A stretch of 64,000 nucleotides of DNA from contig CALAUA010000013.1 of assembly GCA_937891975.1 (NCBI GenBank), forward strand, positions 136,765-200,764, in the 5' to 3' direction. Within the stretch, counting starts at the first letter, position 1. Each line of letters starts with the position of its first letter. Source of the DNA: an uncultured Bacteroidales bacterium. GTDB lineage: Bacteria; Bacteroidota; Bacteroidia; Bacteroidales; Paludibacteraceae. A model generated the notes under the pieces. The model had not been told where the DNA came from. It worked only from the letters and a program-made list of their open reading frames with translations, and made no database searches. This document shows positions 43,644-51,818 of the stretch, piece by piece. Made by a program: the position numbers and the translations under genes.

Positions 43644-45403
43644 TGTTTTTTCATGTTGTAGTCATAGAATCCTAATACCTCTGTAGATACCTCTCCAAGC
43701 CAACCGCTCTTGGTGTTGACACCCACTTGTACCTTGACAAAGTCAATGTATTTCAAATGAATAGGTTGACCATCCATGTCAATCGCATGACTGATCTTGA
43801 AGTGGTTGGCATTGGGGTCAGCATTGGTATTCTCATCATTGCTAAGACGGTCAATGGGACTGAAATTATCGGCATATCCCCAGTCATATTCTGGATTGAC
43901 CCAATAGCTGCCATTGCCCGATGCATCGTAGTTGCGAGCTTTGAGGCAAGTACCCGTAAGGGTATAACTGTCTGATTCAATCCAAAGAGGGTAGTAGTAA
44001 TCTTGTCTGTGAAATTGTGCTAGATAATCAATCTCCCCGCTATTGCCGAGGTTATCCGTCCATTGCACGGGCATTTTAGGACCAGTTGGGCGATAGTAAG
44101 TCACGCTATAGTTTTGGATAGTCTCCGCCTTGCCAGTCTCAGAGCCAGCCAACTCATACCATGTATCATCGGGTTGGCCATTGCCATTTTCGTCTTGCAT
44201 GACCCATACAATGCCTGGCTCGGAGGAGCCGCTGAATGAGTTGCCGAGAATAGCCAGATCGTAGTCGCCTGAATTATCAATACTATGGTCAAAACCGACC
44301 ACGATATAGCCACCAAAACCACCCAATGACACCCAGTTAGGGGATGGATTGCCATTGCGATCAACCTCCTTCATACGCGCTTCGGCATAGGCGATAGCTG
44401 CTTCAGGTGTCGTTTGTGTGTTGTCAAAACCTCCTGTTTTCAGTTCGTTGATAAACTGACCTGGGGCTGGTATGTATGCATACACTTTATTCCAATCTGC
44501 TGTAGATGCGGCTGTTTTGGAGCGGTAGAATTGGTTTTCAGGATATACGGTGATGATGAAGGTGTGTGCGATGGTCGTTTGCTGTCCATTCTGCTCTGCT
44601 TGGGCGGTGGCTGTCAGCGTGTATTCGCCTACCTTGTCAGCGGTAAACACAAAATATGAACTGCCTGCTACTGCTTCTTGACTGTCCACTTGCCAAGTGT
44701 AGGTAAGGTTATCTGTATGGCTTTGTGCAGAAGGTTGGATAAGCAGTTTACGCCCTACTACGGTGTGGTAGGTATATTGTGCAAACTCCCATACGAAAGG
44801 CAATTCGTCCGCATTCACCACCGCAATCTGTACGCTATCGCTATGTGTGCCGTCTTCGTTGTGCGCACTACATACGATCGTGTATGCACCCGTGTTATTG
44901 GCTATAAAGGTGTAGGACAATTCCTCACAAACCAGTTCGCCGTTGACATGCCATGCGATGGTGGTGGGTAGTGAGGTTTGTCGTACTGTAGCATTCAGTT
45001 GGATTTGTGTGCCTACCGCTACGGTCAATTGCTCCATTCCTGCGATAGAGACGGTCGGTATCTCCAGTTCCACGACATCTACGCGAATCTCTTCACTATC
45101 TGTGCCACTATCTGTGCTCACGGTCAGAACAATGTAGTATTCGCCTATCTCCTCGCTAATAAAAGTGAGAGAGGGAGAGGTACCTATGACCTCATTATTC
45201 ATTGTCCAGTAGTAAGTTGCTCCTTCGGCTGATTCGTAGTTGGGAGCGATGGTAATCTCGCGTCCTGCCTTGACGGTATAAATACCTGTTTCGCTGTCAA
45301 GCAGAATCTTAGGAGGTAGTGATGTGGTGATGTCATCGTCAATGATACACGATGAGAGGAGCACAATAATGCTAAAAAAAGAAAACTGTAATAGTCGTTT
45401 CAT
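43640..45403 (-). CDS. PKD-repeat surface lipoprotein, BtuH-like
   Basis: A 587-residue lipoprotein (VLLSSC lipobox) and first protein of the cobalamin operon. About 300 N-terminal residues form three PKD/Ig-like modules (ATYYWTMNNEVIGTSPSL, TIAWHVNGELV, LTYTWQVDSQEA). The C-terminal domain shows GGFGGYIVVGFDHSIDNSG, NSFSGSSEPGIVWVMQDENG and FVKVQVGVNTKSGWLGEVS, a beta-rich domain as in cell-surface corrinoid-binding proteins of Bacteroidota loci. I call it BtuH-like from domain pattern and operon position; direct similarity needs a search. Confidence 0.75.
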   Translation of the reverse strand: MKRLLQFSFFSIIVLLSSCIIDDDITTSLPPKILLDSETGIYTVKAGREITIAPNYESAEGATYYWTMNNEVIGTSPSLTFISEEIGEYYIVLTVSTDSGTDSEEIRVDVVELEIPTVSIAGMEQLTVAVGTQIQLNATVRQTSLPTTIAWHVNGELVCEELSYTFIANNTGAYTIVCSAHNEDGTHSDSVQIAVVNADELPFVWEFAQYTYHTVVGRKLLIQPSAQSHTDNLTYTWQVDSQEAVAGSSYFVFTADKVGEYTLTATAQAEQNGQQTTIAHTFIITVYPENQFYRSKTAASTADWNKVYAYIPAPGQFINELKTGGFDNTQTTPEAAIAYAEARMKEVDRNGNPSPNWVSLGGFGGYIVVGFDHSIDNSGDYDLAILGNSFSGSSEPGIVWVMQDENGNGQPDDTWYELAGSETGKAETIQNYSVTYYRPTGPKMPVQWTDNLGNSGEIDYLAQFHRQDYYYPLWIESDSYTLTGTCLKARNYDASGNGSYWVNPEYDWGYADNFSPIDRLSNDENTNADPNANHFKISHAIDMDGQPIHLKYIDFVKVQVGVNTKSGWLGEVSTEVLGFYDYNMKKQ

Positions 45404-45464
45404 ATTGTATCTTGTTTGTATGGTTAATATTCAGCATCAACCACACAACAGCCAACCATCTGCT

Positions 45465-45605
45465 CTACGCGAGCAACATGGCAGGGTGATGGTCGGCTGC
45501 AATGTGGTAAGATAATCCACGAAGAATATCGCCATTGACCATCAGATACAATACAAGGGTACTTGAACTATCTATCAAATACCTATACGCGTTCAAGCGT
45601 ACCAT
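45465..45605 (-). CDS. Possible 46-aa leader ORF
   Basis: ATG 45603-45605 to TAG 45465-45467, between the riboswitch aptamer and the BtuH-like gene. The product starts MVRLNAYRYLIDSSSTLVLY and ends DHHPAMLLA. No family recognised; it may be chance. Confidence 0.25.
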   Translation of the reverse strand: MVRLNAYRYLIDSSSTLVLYLMVNGDILRGLSYHIAADHHPAMLLA

Positions 45606-45639
45606 AAATAATATTGAAAACCTGTCTGTCATGTCGTTG

Positions 45640-45838
45640 GCTCGATTCCCCGAGAGCGTTCAACTTCACCAACTCCTCGTTGGCGGCACGCAGCAGGTCT
45701 TCTGACTTATCGCTCCTTTTGTTCAGCCTTCCCAGTTCGCTAAGAACCAGTGACTTATAAGAATTTGAACATCGGATTGCGAATCACAGCAGCGGGACTG
45801 TGCAGGACTCTCACCTGCTTCCCTTACACTGAATGCGG
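45640..45838 (-). promoter_or_regulatory. Cobalamin riboswitch
   Basis: Read on the minus strand, the aptamer core is canonical: GGGAAGCAGGTGAGAGTCC then TGCACAGTCCCGCTGCTGTG (about 45785-45830), CACTGG ... CTGGGAAGGC (about 45725-45755) and the B12 box GTCAGAAGACCTGC (45693-45706). The hairpin CCAAC-gagga-GTTGG follows, which would form the loop-loop contact. It starts a few bases after a promoter and precedes the BtuH/BtuG/BtuB/DUF4465 operon, which it should switch off when adenosylcobalamin is plentiful. Confidence 0.95.
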
Positions 45839-45840
45839 TG

Positions 45841-45872
45841 CAAAGGTACAACTTATTTTTGATATATGCAAA
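45841..45872 (-). promoter_or_regulatory. Promoter of the cobalamin operon
   Basis: TACCTTTG (minus, 45841-45848) and TTTG at 45869-45872 with a 20-bp spacer. Confidence 0.8.
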
Positions 45873-46280
45873 CAAAAAGCGCATTTTTGTGCGATTTTTT
45901 AATGTGAGGGGGGAGAGTGTAGAGTGTAAAGGCGAGGAATAGTCAATTTTATTTTACGACAATTGACGTCAATTAAGACGACAATTAATGACAATTATTT
46001 TTTTAGAAACAAAAATACGGCTTCTTGGAAGCCTACAAAAATATTTAAAATCAAGGACTATCCTTTGTTTTTGCCCAAAAGAATGCAGCGCACTGCATTA
46101 GTGGGCAAAACAAATGGTTAGAGGCGGAGCGCTTGCAACGCAGTTTAGAGGACGCTTCGCTACTGTTTAGGGTTTAGGGGCACAGAGTGCCAGTTTAGAG
46201 GACGGCGCAAAGCGCCTACTGTTTAGAGTTTAGAGGCAGGGAATACCCGAATACCATTCGGGACAACAAACATAGATTGC
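45873..46280. other. Gene-free region with hairpin and GTTTAG units
   Basis: AT-rich, with ACAATT-type short repeats at 45958-45998, hairpin ATGCAG-cgca-CTGCAT (46083-46098) and GTTTAG units at 46142-46235. One of these units has the stem GGCGC-aaa-GCGCC. No ORF supported. Confidence 0.65.
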
Positions 46281-46454
46281 CTAAATAGAGAACTCCAATA
46301 GGCACTTTCGGCAAAGGCATTGGTTGGGGTATTGCTCTGCGATATAAGCACGGGTGGCGGGAGAGAGCAATACACCTGCACATTGACACTTAGCGGGATT
46401 TTCGTGTTGGCAAATAAACGCAGCTCCACAGTGCGGACAAGATTTATGTTCCAT
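46281..46454 (-). CDS. Cysteine-rich CWC-family small protein, 57 aa
   Basis: The product starts MEHKSCPHCGAAFICQHEN, continues KCQCAG and ends QCLCRKCLLEFSI. This matches the cysteine-rich CWC family (CPxCGAxFxC near the N-terminus, CxC mid-chain, CLCxxCL near the end), a presumed zinc-binding domain of unknown function. It lies 11 bp after the acetyltransferase gene and is probably cotranscribed with it. Confidence 0.85.
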   Translation of the reverse strand: MEHKSCPHCGAAFICQHENPAKCQCAGVLLSPATRAYIAEQYPNQCLCRKCLLEFSI

Positions 46455-46465
46455 AGTTGCTTGAG

Positions 46466-47053
46466 TTACCTATCCCATGATTTATGTTTGTCGGATTCGG
46501 TGATGGGGCGGATTGGGTGGCATGGATTGCCTACAGCCACCACATTATCGGGGATGTCTTTCACCACGACGGAGCCACCGCCAATGACTACATTCGAACC
46601 AATCTTCACGCCTGGCATCACATGTACACCTGCGCCAATCCATACATTATCGCCCACAGTGATGGGGTAGGCGTACTCCAAGCCCTGATTGCGGCGGTCG
46701 GCATCAATGGGATGACCAGCCGTATAAAAACCACAGTTGGGAGCAATAAACACATTATCGCCAAAAGTGACTTTGGCACCATCGAGAATGACGGTATTGT
46801 GGTTGGCGAAGAAGTTTTTACCTACTTCGATATTATAGCCATAATCGCACCAGAAAGGTGCCAGAATGCAGCAGTTGTCGGATTTCTTGCCTAATAGTTG
46901 GCTGAGAATCTGCTGTTGGTGGGTCTCATCGGAGGGGCGTAGTTGGTTGAACTGGTAGCACAAGTCTTTGGCTACTTGACGCTCACGAATGAGCTCGGTA
47001 TCGTAGTTCGCATCGTACAGCATCTGCTGTTGCATTTTTTCTTTTTCGGTCAT
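46466..47053 (-). CDS. maa: Sugar O-acetyltransferase (maltose/galactoside type)
   Basis: A 195-residue left-handed beta-helix acetyltransferase. N-terminal MTEKEKMQQQMLYDANYD is the Maa/LacA mac domain. The hexapeptide core carries NTVILDGAKVTFGDNVFIAPN, the catalytic His in GFYTAGHP and GGGSVVVKDIPDNVVAVGNP. It acetylates glucosyl or galactosyl units, probably for detoxification. I use ATG 47053, which follows the promoter at 47073; the longer frame starts upstream of it. Confidence 0.92.
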   Translation of the reverse strand: MTEKEKMQQQMLYDANYDTELIRERQVAKDLCYQFNQLRPSDETHQQQILSQLLGKKSDNCCILAPFWCDYGYNIEVGKNFFANHNTVILDGAKVTFGDNVFIAPNCGFYTAGHPIDADRRNQGLEYAYPITVGDNVWIGAGVHVMPGVKIGSNVVIGGGSVVVKDIPDNVVAVGNPCHPIRPITESDKHKSWDR

Positions 47054-47072
47054 AATTAGATGAATTATGCTG

Positions 47073-47103
47073 CAAAGGTAGTGCTTTTTCGGAATATATG
47101 CAA
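47073..47103 (-). promoter_or_regulatory. Promoter of the acetyltransferase-CWC pair
   Basis: TACCTTTG (minus, 47073-47080), TTG at 47101-47103, 20-bp spacer. A perfect hairpin GAAAATGGCGA / TCGCCATTTTC begins at the edge of the TTG. Confidence 0.75.
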
Positions 47104-47209
47104 GAAAATGGCGATTTTTCGCCATTTTCAGTTTAGAGGACGCTCGCGTGGCGAGCTACAGTTTAAGAGCACCCCATAACGCCACGAGCGTTATCGGGGA
47201 CCCCGCTGG
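47101..47209 (+). repeat. Composite hairpin element
   Basis: Three parts in series: hairpin GAAAATGGCGA-ttt-TCGCCATTTTC; a GTTTAG unit with stem GCTCGC-gtg-GCGAGC; and a 43-bp hairpin (47167-47209) with ends GAGCACCCC and GGGGACCCCGCTGG around stem ATAACGC-cacga-GCGTTAT. The third part recurs inside sdaA. Confidence 0.85.
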
Positions 47210-47277
47210 ATAATAAACATAGCTGAAGATAAAGATGGTACTTTGGTGTTAGTTGCTTGATGATACGTTCATCACTC

Positions 47278-47359
47278 GGCGAGGTTCCGATGAGGTTCCG
47301 ATGAGATTCCGATGAGGTTCCGATGGAGATAGGTGGCAAATAAGTGGCAGATAGGTGGC
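47278..47359 (+). repeat. Two adjacent 11-mer arrays
   Basis: Units GGCGAGGTTCC, GATGAGGTTCC, GATGAGATTCC, GATGAGGTTCC (47278-47321) then AGATAGGTGGC, AAATAAGTGGC, AGATAGGTGGC (47327-47359). Both keep an exact 11-bp step. Confidence 0.9.
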
Positions 47360-47440
47360 ATACAACGGGAAACAAAAGGAAATAGGAGAAGAGAAAAAGA
47401 GGCGAAATTTGACTTTTTATTAAAAAAATACGTTTCGCGC

Positions 47441-47471
47441 TTGCGTATGTGCGAAAAAAGCAGTACCTTTG
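47441..47471 (+). promoter_or_regulatory. Promoter of mutAB
   Basis: TTG at 47441-47443, 20-bp spacer, TACCTTTG at 47464-47471. A leader of about 140 nt follows; no riboswitch fold was recognised in it. Confidence 0.7.
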
Positions 47472-47617
47472 TCGCGTATTTTGCGGTTTCGCCAATATGG
47501 CGGGCTGAAAAGCGCGAAAAAACTGCTGAAAAACATATATTTGACGGCACAGAGTGCTTATAGGATATAGGAACAGAACAAACAAATTAACATTATTATA
47601 CTAACTTTTCTAAAATC

Positions 47618-49504
47618 ATGGCAGAAGAAAAATTGAACATGTTAGCCGAGTTTCCCGCCATCTCTACCAAAGCATGGAAGGAGAAAATCGTAGCTGACCT
47701 CAAGGGCGCCGATTTCGACAAGAAACTCGTATGGCGCACCACAGAAGGCTTCAACGTACAGCCTTTCTACCGTCAAGAAGACCTCAAAGGTCTGAAAACT
47801 ACTGTATCTGCACCAGGGCAATTCCCTTACGTGCGTGGTACTAAAACCAACAACGAGTGGGCTATCCGCCAAAACATCTGCGCTTGCAAGAACGCTCGCA
47901 AAGCGAATGCAAAAGCGTTGGACGTACTCAGCAAAGGTGTGAACTCGTTGGGCATCTGCTTGAACGCAGAGAAACTTACCTACCGCTACATCAAGACATT
48001 GCTTGAGGGTATCCAACTCGACAAAGTAGCACTGAACTTCAGCGTATGCGCTTGCAAAGCTCCTCAATTGGCAAACATCTTGGTTCGCCTCGTAGGACGC
48101 AGCGGATATGACTTCAAAGCAGTGAAGGGTAGCATCAACGTGGACCCAATCAAGAACATGCTGCTCAAAGGCAAACCACTGAGCCGCGAGAAAGTAGCAG
48201 AGAAAATCGTGGCTACCGTGAAAGCTGCTAAGACATTGGTGAACTTCCGCGTGGTAGGTGTGAACTCAGTAATCCTGAACAACTCAGGTGCATACTGCGC
48301 GCAAGAGTTGGCTTACGCATTGGCTTGGGGTGCTGAATACATGACCATGATGACCGAGGCAGGTTTGCCAAACTACTTGGCTGCTCGTGAGATTCGCTTC
48401 AACATGGGTATCGGTGGTAACTACTTCATGGAGTTGGCTAAGTTCCGCGCTGCACGTCTGTTGTGGGCAAAGATCGTAGAGGCATACAAGGCTCCTATCT
48501 TCACTGCTGCATTGAAAGACGCTGCGAAGATGAATGTTTGCGCAGAAACAAGCCGCTTCAACATGACCATCTTCGATGCATACGTAAATATGCTTCGTAC
48601 ACAAACAGAGACTATGTCTGCTGCATTGGCAGGTGTGGATGAGATTGTGGTTACTCCATTTGACGCTACCTACGAGGTGCCAACCGAGTTCGCAGAGCGT
48701 ATCGCACGTAACCAACAACTCCTACTGAAAGAGGAGTCACACTTCGACAAGGTGGTTGACCCAGCTGCTGGTTCATACTACATCGAGAACTTGACCAACG
48801 CTATCGCTGCTGAGGCATGGAAGCAATTCCTCGCTATCCAAGAGCAAGGCGGTATGTACGAGATGGTGGCCGCAGGTAAGGTACAAGAGGCAATGGCAGC
48901 TAACTTGAAGACTCGTTTGGCTGATGTGGCTAAACGCAAAGAGGTGTTGCTCGGCTCTAACCAATTCCCTAACTTCACCGAGAAGGCAGGCAAGAAGATC
49001 AAAGAGACAGGTTGTGGTTGCGGTTGCTGCAAGACCAAACCAGAAGGTGCTATCGCTACCTTGCCAGTGGCTCGCGCTGCTGAGGAGTTTGAGACCTTGC
49101 GTTTGGAGACCGAGGGTGCTAAGAAACAACCAGTGGCATTCATGCTCACCATCGGTAACTTGGCAATGCGTATTGCTCGTGCACAATTCTCTTGCAACTT
49201 CCTCGCATGCGCTGGTTACAAAGTAATCGACAACAATGGCTTCAAATCTGTGGCTGAAGGTATCAAGGCCGCTCGCAAAGCAAAAGCAGATATCATCGTT
49301 CTCTGCTCAAGCGACGATGAGTACGCAACATACGCTCCACAAGCATGGTTGCAACTCGAGGATGCAAAAGAACTCTTTATCGTGGCTGGTGCTCCTGCTT
49401 GCATGGAAGACTTGCAAAAACTCGGTATTGAGAACTTTATCCACGTTCGTGTAAACGTACTCGAGACACTAAAGAAATTCAATGCTCAACTTCTAAATAA
49501 ATAA
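47618..49504 (+). CDS. mutA: Methylmalonyl-CoA mutase small subunit
   Basis: A 628-residue non-catalytic partner of MutB. It shows the barrel segments FNMGIGGNYFMELAKFRAAR and NMTIFDAYVNMLRTQTETMSA, and a B12-type Rossmann domain without the DxHxxG cobalt-ligand motif (LTIGNLAMRIARAQF), as usual for the small subunit. The linker between the domains carries GCGCGCCKTK, a tight cysteine cluster that I do not know from the family. It is followed by mutB after 7 bp. Confidence 0.95.
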   Translation: MAEEKLNMLAEFPAISTKAWKEKIVADLKGADFDKKLVWRTTEGFNVQPFYRQEDLKGLKTTVSAPGQFPYVRGTKTNNEWAIRQNICACKNARKANAKALDVLSKGVNSLGICLNAEKLTYRYIKTLLEGIQLDKVALNFSVCACKAPQLANILVRLVGRSGYDFKAVKGSINVDPIKNMLLKGKPLSREKVAEKIVATVKAAKTLVNFRVVGVNSVILNNSGAYCAQELAYALAWGAEYMTMMTEAGLPNYLAAREIRFNMGIGGNYFMELAKFRAARLLWAKIVEAYKAPIFTAALKDAAKMNVCAETSRFNMTIFDAYVNMLRTQTETMSAALAGVDEIVVTPFDATYEVPTEFAERIARNQQLLLKEESHFDKVVDPAAGSYYIENLTNAIAAEAWKQFLAIQEQGGMYEMVAAGKVQEAMAANLKTRLADVAKRKEVLLGSNQFPNFTEKAGKKIKETGCGCGCCKTKPEGAIATLPVARAAEEFETLRLETEGAKKQPVAFMLTIGNLAMRIARAQFSCNFLACAGYKVIDNNGFKSVAEGIKAARKAKADIIVLCSSDDEYATYAPQAWLQLEDAKELFIVAGAPACMEDLQKLGIENFIHVRVNVLETLKKFNAQLLNK

Positions 49505-49511
49505 TGCGATT

Positions 49512-51656
49512 ATGAAACCAAATTTTAAAGATATTGATATCAAGAAAGTGGCTGCTTCGCATGTAGAAGGAGCCAATGAAGCTAACTGGAAAACACCTGA
49601 ACTCATCGATGTTAAGCCAGTTTATACCAAAGAAGACCTCGAGGGCATGGAACACCTCAACTACGCTTCAGGTATCCCACCATTCCTCCGTGGCCCCTAT
49701 AGCGCAATGTATCCATTGCGTCCCTGGACCATCCGCCAATACGCAGGTTTCTCTACTGCAGAGGAGTCTAACGCGTTCTATCGCCGTAACTTGGCTTCTG
49801 GTCAAAAAGGTCTGTCTGTAGCATTCGACCTTCCAACTCACCGTGGTTACAACGCCGACAACATGCGCGTGGTAGGTGATGTGGGTAAAGCAGGTGTAAG
49901 TATCTGCTCGCTCGAGGACATGAAAGTGTTGTTCGCTGGAATTCCATTGAACAAGATGTCTGTGTCTATGACTATGAACGGTGCCGTTCTTCCTATCTTG
50001 GCGTTCTACATCAACGCAGGTTTAGAGCAAGGCGCTAAACTCGAAGAGATGGCTGGTACAATCCAAAATGACATCCTCAAAGAGTTCATGGTGCGTAACA
50101 CCTATATCTATCCTCCTAAGTTCTCTATGAAGATTATCGCTGATATCTTCGAATATACCTCACAAAACATGCCTAAGTTCAACTCTATCTCTATCTCTGG
50201 CTACCACATGCAAGAGGCAGGTGCTACCGCAGATATTGAGTTGGCTTACACCTTGGCTGACGGTATGGAGTACCTTCGCGCTGGTGTGAATGCAGGTATG
50301 GACGTAGATACCTTTGCTCCACGCTTGTCTTTCTTCTGGGCTATCGGTATGAACCACTTCATGGAGATCGCTAAGATGCGTGCTGGTCGTATGTTGTGGG
50401 CAAAGATTGTGAAGTCTTTCGGTGCAAAGAATCCAAAATCTATGGCATTGCGTACTCACTGCCAAACATCTGGTTGGTCACTCACCGAGCAAGATCCATT
50501 CAACAACGTAGGTCGTACCTGTATCGAGGCGATGGGTGCAGCGTTGGGTCACACCCAATCATTGCATACCAACGCATTGGACGAGGCCATCGCATTGCCA
50601 ACTGACTTCTCTGCTCGTATCGCTCGTAACACACAGATCTATATCCAAGAGGAGACTAAGGTATGTAAGGCTATCGACCCATGGGCAGGTTCTTACTACG
50701 TAGAGCAACTGACTCAAGAGCTCGCTGACAAGGCTTGGGCACACATCCAAGAGATTGAGAAGCTCGGCGGTATGGCTGCTGCTATCGAGACTGGTATTCC
50801 AAAAATGCGTATCGAGGAGGCAGCTGCGCGCACACAAGCACGTATCGACTCTGGCGAGCAAAAGATTATCGGCGTGAACGAGCACCGCTTGGCTCACGAG
50901 GATCCAATCGATATCCTTGAGATCGACAATACTGCTGTTCGTGAGGAGCAAGTGGCTCGTTTGCAAGAGCTCCGCGCTCACCGCGATGAGGCAGCTGTAC
51001 AAGCTGCGTTGGCAGAGATTACTGCTACTGTACAAGAGTGGGCAGATGGTAAAAAGTGCTCTAACAACTTGCTCGCTTTGGCAGTTAAGGCAGCAGGTCT
51101 GCGCGCATCATTGGGCGAGATCTCTGACGCTTGCGAGAAAGTGGTTGGTCGCTATTCAGCAACAATTAGAACTATTTCAGGCGTGTACGCATCAGGAACT
51201 AAGAATGACGAGTTCTTCGTTAAGGCACAAGAACTCACAGCAGAATTTGCTAAGAAAGAGGGTCGTCAACCTCGTATCATGATTGCTAAGATGGGTCAAG
51301 ACGGTCACGACCGTGGTGCAAAGGTGGTAGCTACTGGCTACGCTGACTGCGGTTTTGACGTAGATATGGGTCCATTGTTCCAAACTCCTGCTGAGGCAGC
51401 TAAACAAGCTGTTGAGAACGACGTTCACGTTCTTGGTGTATCTTCACTTGCAGCTGGTCACAAGACTCTTGTACCACAAGTGATTGAGGAGCTCAAGAAA
51501 CTTGGCCGCGAGGATATCATGGTCATCGCAGGTGGTGTAATCCCAGCACAAGACTATGACTACCTCTACAAGGCAGGTGTGGCTGCTATCTTCGGCCCTG
51601 GTAGCCCAGTGGCTAAGTCAGCTTGCACTATCATGGAGCTGTTGATGGCTGAGTAA
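49512..51656 (+). CDS. mutB: Methylmalonyl-CoA mutase large subunit
   Basis: A 714-residue adenosylcobalamin enzyme interconverting succinyl-CoA and (R)-methylmalonyl-CoA. The barrel carries YAGFSTAEESNAFYRRNLA, FDLPTHRGYN, RTHCQTSGWSLTEQDPFNN and DPWAGSYYVE. The C-terminal cobalamin domain has the cobalt-His motif GQDGHDRGAKV with LGVSSLAAGHKTL and VIAGGVIP. The pathway runs from succinate to propionate (or back) and needs corrinoid, which the operon at 38.7-45.8 kb would supply. Confidence 0.98.
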   Translation: MKPNFKDIDIKKVAASHVEGANEANWKTPELIDVKPVYTKEDLEGMEHLNYASGIPPFLRGPYSAMYPLRPWTIRQYAGFSTAEESNAFYRRNLASGQKGLSVAFDLPTHRGYNADNMRVVGDVGKAGVSICSLEDMKVLFAGIPLNKMSVSMTMNGAVLPILAFYINAGLEQGAKLEEMAGTIQNDILKEFMVRNTYIYPPKFSMKIIADIFEYTSQNMPKFNSISISGYHMQEAGATADIELAYTLADGMEYLRAGVNAGMDVDTFAPRLSFFWAIGMNHFMEIAKMRAGRMLWAKIVKSFGAKNPKSMALRTHCQTSGWSLTEQDPFNNVGRTCIEAMGAALGHTQSLHTNALDEAIALPTDFSARIARNTQIYIQEETKVCKAIDPWAGSYYVEQLTQELADKAWAHIQEIEKLGGMAAAIETGIPKMRIEEAAARTQARIDSGEQKIIGVNEHRLAHEDPIDILEIDNTAVREEQVARLQELRAHRDEAAVQAALAEITATVQEWADGKKCSNNLLALAVKAAGLRASLGEISDACEKVVGRYSATIRTISGVYASGTKNDEFFVKAQELTAEFAKKEGRQPRIMIAKMGQDGHDRGAKVVATGYADCGFDVDMGPLFQTPAEAAKQAVENDVHVLGVSSLAAGHKTLVPQVIEELKKLGREDIMVIAGGVIPAQDYDYLYKAGVAAIFGPGSPVAKSACTIMELLMAE

Positions 51657-51679
51657 TCATGCCGTAACATATTCATCTG

Positions 51680-51740
51680 GAGGGCATGCCCTCTGGATGT
51701 TCCAACTGGGAGAGTCAGCTTGGTTGCTGGCTCTCTCTCT
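51680..51740 (+). terminator. Hairpins after mutB
   Basis: Palindrome GAGGGCATGCCCTC (51680-51693), then stem GAGAGTCAGC / GCTGGCTCTC (51710-51735) with a 6-nt loop. The tail is CT-rich rather than a pure T-run. Confidence 0.6.
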
Positions 51741-51747
51741 AGTGAGA

Positions 51748-51803
51748 GTTTAGTGTTTAGTGATTAGTGTTTAGAGTTTAGTGAACGCTACGCTACTGTT
51801 TAG
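51748..51803 (+). repeat. GTTTAGT heptamer island
   Basis: GTTTAGT, GTTTAGT, GATTAGT, GTTTAGA, GTTTAGT, then the short GAACGCTACGCTACT core and GTTTAGA, ending 15 bp before the sdaA start. Confidence 0.85.
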
Positions 51804-51818
51804 AGAATAATTGAATAT

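Noticed and set aside
47333..47563. Plus-strand ORF of 76 codons before mutA
   Set aside because: Runs through an 11-mer array and the mutA promoter; Lys/Arg-rich without family features.
47472..47617. Riboswitch in the mutAB leader
   Set aside because: No B12-box or GGTGAGAG-type core could be found, unlike the cobalamin operon leader.
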